Origin: Planctomycetota bacterium
GTDB lineage: Bacteria; Planctomycetota; Phycisphaerae; WQYP01
NCBI GenBank assembly: GCA_023489375.1
Contig: JAMDCX010000016.1
Coordinates: forward strand, 1 to 11,165
Direction: 5' to 3'
DNA: 11,165 bases
In this document: positions 5,885-11,165 of the stretch, piece after piece
Numbering within the stretch: position 1 is the first letter of the stretch
How the letters are laid out: every line of letters begins with the position of its first letter
The notes under the pieces: model-generated
Seen by the model: only the letters and a program-made list of their open reading frames with translations
What the model was told of the DNA's origin: nothing
The model's database searches: none
Position numbers and translations under genes: made by a program

Positions 5885-7426
5885 ATGCAGGAAACAGTCC
5901 AACTTATTCCCATAACGCTTTATTTCTTATGCCTTATGGTGCTGACGGTTTATGGTATACACCGTTATTGGGAAGTTTTTCTTTATTATCGACATTCCAG
6001 AAGTGTTCAGATTCCACCAGATCGATTTGCGCCACTGCCGCGTGTTACCATACAGCTTCCGTTGTTTAATGAACGATTTGTGGCAGCGCGAATCATTACC
6101 GCGGCGTGTACCATGGATTATCCCATATCCTTGCTGCAAATTCAGGTACTGGATGATTCCACGGATTGTTCCGCTTCCATCGCCCGGTTGACGTGTGAAC
6201 AATTTCGCCAAAAGGGAATTGATATTCAGTATATTCACCGCATGGATCGCACTGGATTTAAGGCCGGTGCCCTGGAAAATGGATTGCGAACCGCCACCGG
6301 TGAATTTATTGCCATTTTCGATGCCGACTTTGTACCGCGTCTGGATATGCTTCACGCGGTTATTCATGAATTTACGGAACCCACCATCGGTTGCGTGCAG
6401 ACCCGCTGGGAACATCTGAATAGAAATCAATCTCTACTCACGCGGTCCCAGGCCATCTTTCTTGATGGCCATTTTGTTATTGAGCATACCGCCCGCAGTC
6501 GCAGTGGCCGGTTTATTAATTTTAATGGCACGGGGGGAGTGTGGAGAAAAGCCGCCATTATGGATGCCGGCGGTTGGCAGCATGACACACTTACGGAGGA
6601 CATGGACCTTTCCTATCGCGCACAACTCAGGGGCTGGCGGATTAAATATCGGGGCGATGTGGTTTCGCCGGCGGAACTGCCGCCGGAAATTACCGCTTTC
6701 AAGCAACAACAACACCGTTGGACCAAAGGCAGCGTTCAGACCGCGATAAAATTATTGCCCACAGTTTTACGCTCATCCTTACCGCTGAAAGTCAAACTAG
6801 AGGCTTTTTTCCATTTGACTTCCGGGGTGGTATATCCGTTGGCGGTGATGGTTACCATTTTGTTGTTTCCCGCTTTTTGCTTTGCCGATACCAGTATGTT
6901 TTCCGCCCGCGCTCCATGGTTGTGGGCTTTGATGTCCATTCTCTTTACCATTCTGACTTTTTCCGCCGGCACGTTTTATGTGGTTGCGCAGCGGGAAATT
7001 AAAGAAAATTATCTGGTCGGGATATTACTGGTTCCCTTCCTTATGGCTATCGGCATGGGGATCAGTCTGGCCAATGCCATCGCGGTCCTGGAAGCATTGT
7101 TCGGACATGAGAGCGAATTTCTCCGCACGCCTAAATATGGCGCCGGCGGAAATGATTCCTCGGCGCAATGGAAACTGCGCGCCGGCGCATTCCAATCTCC
7201 AACGCAATGGATACCCTTTGCTGAATTGGCCATTGGACTTTATCTTCTGGCCTGTGTGGTCATTGCCTTATGGTTTAACCGTGTGGTGTCGTGTGTACCT
7301 TTTATGCTGATTTTCATGTTCGGTTATCTTTATATTGGCGGTTTATCACTCTATCGGCGGAAGGTTTCGCGCCGCCATAACAAAAGTGAACCAGTGCAGA
7401 TCCTGACCCCCGCAACCGTCGTATAG
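5885..7426 (+). CDS. Membrane GT2 glycosyltransferase, CSLA/cellulose-synthase-like
   Basis: Predicted processive inner-membrane polysaccharide synthase, 513 aa. A transmembrane helix (about residues 8-28) precedes the cytosolic GT-A domain. All family catalytic motifs are present: VLDDSTD (88-94), KAGAL (126-130), DAD in IFDADFVP (146-148), TED in LTEDMDLSYRAQLRGW (237-239), and QQHRW (275-279, the Q-x-x-RW motif). Hydrophobic segments follow at about 311-333, 345-370, 376-402, 437-454 and 460-482, as expected for a translocation channel. The wording of these motifs resembles plant CSLA (beta-mannan synthase) and its bacterial relatives more than BcsA, and no PilZ domain follows. The ATG at 5885 has AAGGA (5871-5875) 9 nt upstream. 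The cupredoxin gene starts 43 bp downstream and may share the transcript. Product (beta-glucan or beta-mannan) cannot be told from sequence. Confidence 0.88.
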   Translation: MQETVQLIPITLYFLCLMVLTVYGIHRYWEVFLYYRHSRSVQIPPDRFAPLPRVTIQLPLFNERFVAARIITAACTMDYPISLLQIQVLDDSTDCSASIARLTCEQFRQKGIDIQYIHRMDRTGFKAGALENGLRTATGEFIAIFDADFVPRLDMLHAVIHEFTEPTIGCVQTRWEHLNRNQSLLTRSQAIFLDGHFVIEHTARSRSGRFINFNGTGGVWRKAAIMDAGGWQHDTLTEDMDLSYRAQLRGWRIKYRGDVVSPAELPPEITAFKQQQHRWTKGSVQTAIKLLPTVLRSSLPLKVKLEAFFHLTSGVVYPLAVMVTILLFPAFCFADTSMFSARAPWLWALMSILFTILTFSAGTFYVVAQREIKENYLVGILLVPFLMAIGMGISLANAIAVLEALFGHESEFLRTPKYGAGGNDSSAQWKLRAGAFQSPTQWIPFAELAIGLYLLACVVIALWFNRVVSCVPFMLIFMFGYLYIGGLSLYRRKVSRRHNKSEPVQILTPATVV

Positions 7427-7469
7427 AAACTGTGTAAGGATAGTAATTGGGTTAATTTGGAGCAAAGTA

Positions 7470-8033
7470 ATGAACACAACAATTAGAATCGGCGTGGCGT
7501 CTTTCGTACTTGGTGCGGTACTGACCTCACTGTTGTTATTTTTTCATCCCATGCGTCCATTGGCGGCGAAACCGGCAGCGGCAATTGCCAAGAGCTTCCA
7601 ACCGGTCTACGTTCACATGGATGGAGCCAATGCGTTTGTTGAATCGGTGGTTGCGGTGCATCCCGGCCAGCCGGTCATTTTTGTAAATGAAGATACCGGG
7701 GCACACATGGTGGAAGGGTATAATCCGCTGAACGGCCAACCGAATACCGCCATCAACTCTGGAATGCTCATGGGAACCACCGGCCCCAAGGCGGGCGTGC
7801 ATACCTATAAAGTCGTGCTTACCAAGCCAGGCATTTACAGTTACTATTGCCCGGTTCATGCTATTCTTGTAAAAATCTATCATCACAGCGTTCAGCCGGC
7901 CCATCGACCGGGGGTGCATGGATTTCCCGGAGCCATGGCCGGTGTGATCATTGTCACCACAGACCCCGCGCTCATTGCGCAAAATCCGCCCAGCAGCAAA
8001 AAGAAAATTCTCCCGGATTACTTTGGTGGATGA
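7470..8033 (+). CDS. Exported cupredoxin with His-rich insertion in the copper loop
   Basis: Predicted type 1 (blue) copper protein, 187 aa, carried into or anchored at the periplasmic membrane face by an N-terminal hydrophobic segment (about residues 6-25); no lipobox is visible. Copper ligands follow the cupredoxin pattern: His79 (EDTGAHMVEG), Cys127 and His130 (YSYYCPVH), and a likely axial Met156 (GAMAGVIIVTT). Plastocyanin-like proteins place Met about 5 residues after the second His; here 25 residues intervene, including His138, His139, His145 and His150. The tail (residues 170-187) is Lys/Pro-rich. The ATG at 7470 follows GGAG (7459-7462) by 7 nt. It may be co-transcribed with the glycosyltransferase and converges on the next gene with an 18-bp gap. 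Role is inferred as electron transfer or copper handling in the envelope. Confidence 0.85.
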   Translation: MNTTIRIGVASFVLGAVLTSLLLFFHPMRPLAAKPAAAIAKSFQPVYVHMDGANAFVESVVAVHPGQPVIFVNEDTGAHMVEGYNPLNGQPNTAINSGMLMGTTGPKAGVHTYKVVLTKPGIYSYYCPVHAILVKIYHHSVQPAHRPGVHGFPGAMAGVIIVTTDPALIAQNPPSSKKKILPDYFGG

Positions 8034-8051
8034 GATTACCGGCGTCGCACA

Positions 8052-8936
8052 TTATTTTTTATGATAAGGCCGGATTTCCACCGTCCAACCCGACCCGGGG
8101 GGCGAAAGGTGAAAATGATGATGCCAAGGATGGTTGATGACAACCTTGCTTAATATAGCGGTGGTCGGTGTTCCGTCGGGGGCGATGCGGACAATTTTCA
8201 TCGGTAACCATGTTTTTGTATCAATCCAGAATTTCACCGCCACAAAAGAAAACGCCTTCTTATCACGGGGAGTAAGCCGCAAGGCCACCGTATCCGGTGG
8301 CATGGTTTTATTCGTTGGCAGATAAATGTGAAATTCCTTTTTTACTTCCAAAGGCTGTTGTCCGATGGGAATAGGGATCGGCCCCTGACCAAGCCGCAGG
8401 GGATTAAACTTGTGTCCCGGCGGAGCAATCTCAATTTTGCGAAAGATTTTAGCGCTGCCGTTGCGGTCAATGAGCCAGTGTCCATCAAAAACAAGGTCAT
8501 GATCAGCATGCCGTTTGGCAATGGCCCCATCGACCACCAGCGTGTTGAACCGGATGTCAAACTCGGTTTTTCCTTTGTGGTGCCGATACCAGATATGCCC
8601 GATGTTCATATCTTTTTCATCGGTGCGCAAATGATGAACCAGCACGACCAGATGGGCCTGAAAATTATGCAAACTCTGCCCACGGGACTGCAACGCTTTT
8701 AGAATCGAGGTGATCCGCATATTGGTCGCGGCAGGTGCGGTTTTATCTTTAGCGGTAGCTGCCGGCCTTGATGCCGCCGGCGTCGCGGCATGTAATCCGC
8801 CGCTAGTTATTACCATGATTAGCGCAGCGCAGACCACAAAGTTTCCAATGCCTGCCAGCCGTGAATAGGAAGAGCCTGGGATTCCAGACTTCGTGATTCC
8901 ATCGCGTCTGCTCACAACAGATAAAATCCATTTCAT
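8052..8936 (-). CDS. Exported LolA-fold-like protein
   Basis: Predicted periplasmic protein of 294 aa from the chosen start. A hydrophobic stretch at about residues 29-45 ending GGLHA-ATP resembles a Sec signal peptide with a long n-region; an Ala/Pro-rich linker follows. The body alternates short beta-like segments (GHIWYRHHKGKTEFDIRF, DHDLVFDGHWLIDR, VAVKFWIDTKTWLPMKIVRI), the pattern of LolA-type lipoprotein-carrier and related beta-sheet proteins, with FNPLRLGQGPIPIPIGQ as a conserved-looking loop. The C-terminus has a WHHHFH cluster. The call rests on pattern resemblance, not a diagnostic motif. Start is uncertain: the open frame extends to 9077, but those extra 47 residues look non-native, and no good ribosome site precedes 8936. 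A later start nearer the signal peptide is possible. Confidence 0.6.
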   Translation of the reverse strand: MKWILSVVSRRDGITKSGIPGSSYSRLAGIGNFVVCAALIMVITSGGLHAATPAASRPAATAKDKTAPAATNMRITSILKALQSRGQSLHNFQAHLVVLVHHLRTDEKDMNIGHIWYRHHKGKTEFDIRFNTLVVDGAIAKRHADHDLVFDGHWLIDRNGSAKIFRKIEIAPPGHKFNPLRLGQGPIPIPIGQQPLEVKKEFHIYLPTNKTMPPDTVALRLTPRDKKAFSFVAVKFWIDTKTWLPMKIVRIAPDGTPTTAILSKVVINHPWHHHFHLSPPGSGWTVEIRPYHKK

Positions 8937-9077
8937 CCATGGTATCTGTACTTTTATCCCATTATCTCTGCGCCAATTTTGCACCTTCAAACAGAATCTG
9001 ATTGAGCCTGCGGTGTGCTGTGACAATATGCAACCCCTGGCTAAATAATCAAGGTTATATGTCATTGGTACCAGCAC

Positions 9078-9435
9078 TCCGGTCTACGTCCTGAGGAATT
9101 ATAGCGTCCAATGGCTATTTGTGCTGTTTGCCTATGTCATGTCCGAGCCGGTTGGTAACCGTTCATAGCTTAGCCATCTTGTGCCTCTTTATGAACCACA
9201 AGAACGCAAAGAATTGTGTCAACTTTACCATAACGACACGACGCTCTTGCGTCTGCGTAGTTCAAATGCGGATCACAAAGTTATGAAACATGGATGATGT
9301 TGGTGGCCATGCCGTGAACGGTTACATAAAATTAAACATGTGAAGTAAAATATGGTGGATGGCAGTGCAATGTGCTGCCGCAGGGACTTTGGACAAATAC
9401 CAGGAAAGGGTTGAAATACTTTGACAGCCTGACAA
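9078..9435. other. Intergenic region with a repeat element
   Basis: No gene is supported between the LolA-like protein and the methyltransferase locus. The stretch contains the inverted-repeat-bounded segment 9155-9325 and a short forward open reading (about 9339-9504) with no start codon and no recognised family. No clear promoter or terminator was seen. Confidence 0.5.
9155..9325. repeat. Intergenic repeat bounded by perfect 11-bp inverted ends
   Basis: GTAACCGTTCA (9155-9165) and TGAACGGTTAC (9315-9325) are perfect inverted copies enclosing 171 bp. The same ends bound the element at 3471-3913, and a one-mismatch copy occurs at 10749-10759. Inside, TTTACCATAACGACA (9224-9238) matches 10811-10825 at 14 of 15 positions, and the continuation CGACG matches the minus strand of 3668-3685. 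It is non-coding and appears to belong to the same dispersed family. Confidence 0.6.
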
Positions 9436-9585
9436 ATGGCAGGATCATCTATTCACACAACCATCTGCTGGTGCAACTTTTTTTCCCACGCCTTGGTCGC
9501 GTCTAAGACGGGGCACGCAGTAGCGCTGGAGAATATCAGGGAAGATATAGAGTACCTTAAAAGAAAGGCCGGATTGGAACAATGA
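9436..9585 (+). CDS. Short ORF start-coupled to the methyltransferase (doubtful)
   Basis: A 49-codon open frame whose TGA overlaps the methyltransferase ATG in an ATGA arrangement, the usual sign of translational coupling. The last 20 residues, ALENIREDIEYLKRKAGLEQ, are charged and helix-like, as in small regulators or the tail of a larger protein. The N-terminal half is Cys/His/Thr-rich and unconvincing, and no ribosome site precedes the ATG. It may be the decayed 3' end of a former upstream gene, or chance. No family recognised. Confidence 0.3.
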   Translation: MAGSSIHTTICWCNFFSHALVASKTGHAVALENIREDIEYLKRKAGLEQ

Positions 9586-10715
9586 CCGGGACAGCGTCAC
9601 TTTTTAATGATACTTCCATCGGCGCGATAACCACAGAAGGTATTAAATATGCAGGCTCCAAAATGAAGCTGATTCCACAAATTCTGCAATTGACCAGGAT
9701 GGTTAACGCGCAGACGGTATTGGATGGTTTCGCCGGCACCACACGTGTTTCGCAGGCCCTGGCCCAAAGCGGGTATCGCGTGTTAGCCAACGATATGGCC
9801 GCCTGGTCAGAAATATTTGCAACCTGTTATCTGCTCAACAATAAGCCAAGGGCTTACTATACGGACCTGATTGAACATCTCAACACACTCCAGCCTGTGG
9901 ATGGCTGGTTCACGGAACACTACGGGGGGCTTCCAAACGGCGGCCGGGCCGCGCAGACGGATGGCCTTAAAAAGCCCTGGCAGATTCACAATACACGAAA
10001 GCTTGATGCCATACGCGACGAGATTGACCGTCTGGCTTTGCCCCTGGTGGAAAAAGCGGTTGCCATTACCAGCCTGATTCTGGCCCTTGATCAGGTGGAT
10101 AACACATTAGGACATTTTGCGTCCTATTTACAGGATTGGTCACCGCGATCTTATAGACAACTTGTATTAAAAGTGCCGAAAGTTTTTCCAGCAACCGAGG
10201 ATCATGGCGTTTATCGGGGCGATATTTTTGACTTGCTGCCGAATATGGCAGTGGATCTTGCCTATTTCGATCCACCTTACGGATCCAATAACGACAAAAT
10301 GCCTCCGTCCCGCGTGCGGTATGCCGCTTATTACCACCTCTGGTCCACAGTGTGCCTGAATGATAAGCCGGAGTTATTTGGTAAGGCCGCCCGCAGACGG
10401 GACACCTCCGATACCATCGCCGGTTCAGTATTTGAAGATTTTCGGCGTAACGGCTCCAATCGCTTCATTGCAGTTGAAGCGATTGAACGTTTGATCCAAA
10501 GCACCAGGTCCCACTGGATTATACTTTCGTATAGTTCCGGAGGACGCGCGACTGCGGATGATCTTATGTCCGCTTTGCAGTTGTCCGGTAAGGTTCTGAA
10601 AGTGCTGGAGGTGGACTACAAAAAAAACGTCATGGCGGGCATGAAATGGACTAATGAATGGGTGCGGGATGCGGAAGAGCCTAATCGTGAGTTTCTCTTT
10701 TTGATTGAAAAATGA
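9582..10715 (+). CDS. D12-class DNA N6-adenine methyltransferase
   Basis: Predicted S-adenosylmethionine-dependent methyltransferase, 377 aa, modifying adenine N6 within a specific DNA site. The order of motifs is that of the D12 (Dam/type II alpha) class: IKYAGSK (21-27), SAM-binding LDGFAGTTRVS (47-57, an FxGxG-like loop with Thr at the second Gly), an acidic LANDM (68-72), and catalytic DPPYGSNN (230-237). Residues about 90-200 would form the target-recognition region. The ATG at 9582 overlaps the TGA of a short upstream ORF; GGATTGGA (9571-9578) is nearby but close to the start. No restriction endonuclease gene is in the window, so it looks like an orphan, or its partner lies beyond the right edge past the MITE-like copy. 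It is flanked on both sides by dispersed repeats, consistent with acquisition. Recognition sequence cannot be predicted. Confidence 0.88.
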   Translation: MTGTASLFNDTSIGAITTEGIKYAGSKMKLIPQILQLTRMVNAQTVLDGFAGTTRVSQALAQSGYRVLANDMAAWSEIFATCYLLNNKPRAYYTDLIEHLNTLQPVDGWFTEHYGGLPNGGRAAQTDGLKKPWQIHNTRKLDAIRDEIDRLALPLVEKAVAITSLILALDQVDNTLGHFASYLQDWSPRSYRQLVLKVPKVFPATEDHGVYRGDIFDLLPNMAVDLAYFDPPYGSNNDKMPPSRVRYAAYYHLWSTVCLNDKPELFGKAARRRDTSDTIAGSVFEDFRRNGSNRFIAVEAIERLIQSTRSHWIILSYSSGGRATADDLMSALQLSGKVLKVLEVDYKKNVMAGMKWTNEWVRDAEEPNREFLFLIEK

Positions 10716-10916
10716 GCTGTTGTCCAATGTTGTAAATTGGCCAAATTGCAACCGTTCATGGATCAATAATGCAAATATGGCAAGTGCATAATGAATATAA
10801 ACAAACCAATTTTACCACAACGACAGGATCAAGAACGAAAAATGAACAACGAACAACAGTGTGATTTACTACAACAACACAACAACACAACGGGATTACA
10901 AGCTACAGGATAGCTA
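10716..10916. repeat. Intergenic repeat, third member of the GTAACCGTTCA family
   Basis: Non-coding. GCAACCGTTCATG begins at 10749 and is one base off the ends seen at 9155 and 3913. ATAATGAATATAAACAAA (10788-10805) is identical to the minus strand of 3704-3721, and TTTACCACAACGACA (10811-10825) is close to 9224-9238. The mate at the right end is poor (AACGGGATTAC near 10888). A near-palindrome around TTGGCCAA lies at 10737-10744. No gene is seen. Confidence 0.5.
10871..10891. repeat. Octamer tandem repeat (ACAACAAC)
   Basis: Two perfect copies of ACAACAAC (10871-10878 and 10879-10886) plus a partial third (ACAAC). The preceding 40 bases are similarly biased toward A and C (GAACGAAAAATGAACAACGAACA). 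It is intergenic and low-complexity, like the microsatellite content of the element at 3471-3913. Confidence 0.6.
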
Positions 10917-11165
10917 GTGCTCTGTCACGCCTACATATTAGGGTTGATTGGCGGCAAACGCTCCAGATGCAAGAAGCCGCGGTGAAAACTGGGTCCGTTG
11001 ACCCTTTGAACCGCGGCGACGCCGCAGATGGGGCGTTGACCGCCAACCCCGCTGGGCGGGGGCCAGGAGGCCGTGAGCTTTGGCGCTCGTCGTCAATGTA
11101 TATTCCAATACACTTTCCTCCTCGCTTCGCGCCCACAACCTCCTGGCCCTCCGTCAACCCTAATT
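10917..11165. mobile_element. MITE-like element, second copy, truncated by window end
   Basis: It opens with GTGCTCTGTCACGCCTA (10917-10933), identical to the left terminus of the copy at 5594. Just inside, ATTAGGGTTGA (10937-10947) and TCAACCCTAAT (11154-11164) are perfect 11-bp inverted repeats, so the outer right terminus should follow within about 20 bp beyond the window. The interior matches the 5594-5864 copy in reverse orientation. Strong internal structures include CCGCGGT/ACCGCGG (10977-10983, 11010-11016) and the palindrome GCGGCG-A-CGCCGC. Two overlapping minus-strand open frames (to 10903 and 10938) are present, but I see no sign that either is a real gene. TA precedes the left end. 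Confidence 0.75.

Noticed and set aside
5571..5885. 104-codon forward ORF with a TGATG overlap to the glycosyltransferase
   Set aside because: It lies almost wholly inside the MITE-like element. The corresponding frame in the second copy is broken relative to it, and its composition is unlike the neighbouring proteins.
5927..6430. 167-codon minus-strand open frame
   Set aside because: It is the antisense of the glycosyltransferase catalytic domain, whose motifs are intact on the plus strand.
9339..9504. Forward reading containing WQCNVLPQGLW, faintly like a reverse-transcriptase motif
   Set aside because: It has no start codon, only about 55 codons, and no other reverse-transcriptase motif such as YxDD; the likeness is probably chance.
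10871..10891. Possible CRISPR-like array from ACAACAAC repeats
   Set aside because: The units are 8 bp, contiguous and without spacers, so this is a simple tandem repeat.
10903..11157. 84-codon minus-strand ORF at the right edge
   Set aside because: It falls within the second MITE-like copy, overlaps another frame (10938-11138) of equal quality, and does not stay aligned in frame with the first copy.

Overview
The window looks like chromosomal DNA from a planctomycete, most likely class Phycisphaerae. The main pointers are a single-domain type II pseudopilin with an N-terminal FSLIELLVV-type signal and a C-terminal H-x9-DG box (a family greatly expanded in Planctomycetota), the low gene density, and long intergenic stretches full of diverged, palindromic, non-coding repeats. 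This placement is inferred from family content; no rRNA gene is present to confirm it.

Layout. Bases 1-474 hold no gene but carry short repeats and a perfect stem-loop. Next come a ROK-family sugar kinase (475-1482, +) and a PurU-type formyltetrahydrofolate deformylase (1469-2377, +), which overlap by 14 nt. They converge on a secreted pseudopilin (2403-3365, -). A 0.6 kb non-coding region (3366-4030) follows, bounded by 12-bp inverted termini and rich in microsatellite-like repeats. The rplM-rpsI ribosomal operon (5022 to 4031, -) has a near-consensus sigma70 promoter at 5113-5142. Then comes about 0.75 kb of repeat-laden intergenic DNA, including a complete 271-bp MITE-like element (5594-5864). 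That element ends 20 bp before a membrane glycosyltransferase of the CSLA/cellulose-synthase-like GT2 type (5885-7426, +). An exported cupredoxin (7470-8033, +) follows 43 bp later and converges on an exported LolA-fold-like protein (8052-8936, -). After another repeat-rich gap comes an orphan D12-class DNA adenine methyltransferase (9582-10715, +), start-coupled to a 49-codon ORF of unknown nature. The right edge holds a second, inverted copy of the MITE-like element, cut by the window end.

How the genes fit together. Housekeeping functions (ribosomal proteins, one-carbon/formate metabolism, sugar phosphorylation) alternate with envelope functions (pseudopilin, polysaccharide synthase, copper protein, LolA-like protein) and one likely accessory gene (the methyltransferase, flanked by repeats). 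The glycosyltransferase and cupredoxin could be co-transcribed. No complete defence system, CRISPR array, tRNA or rRNA was seen. The most unusual material is the set of three dispersed repeat families and a cupredoxin with a His-rich insertion inside its copper-binding loop.
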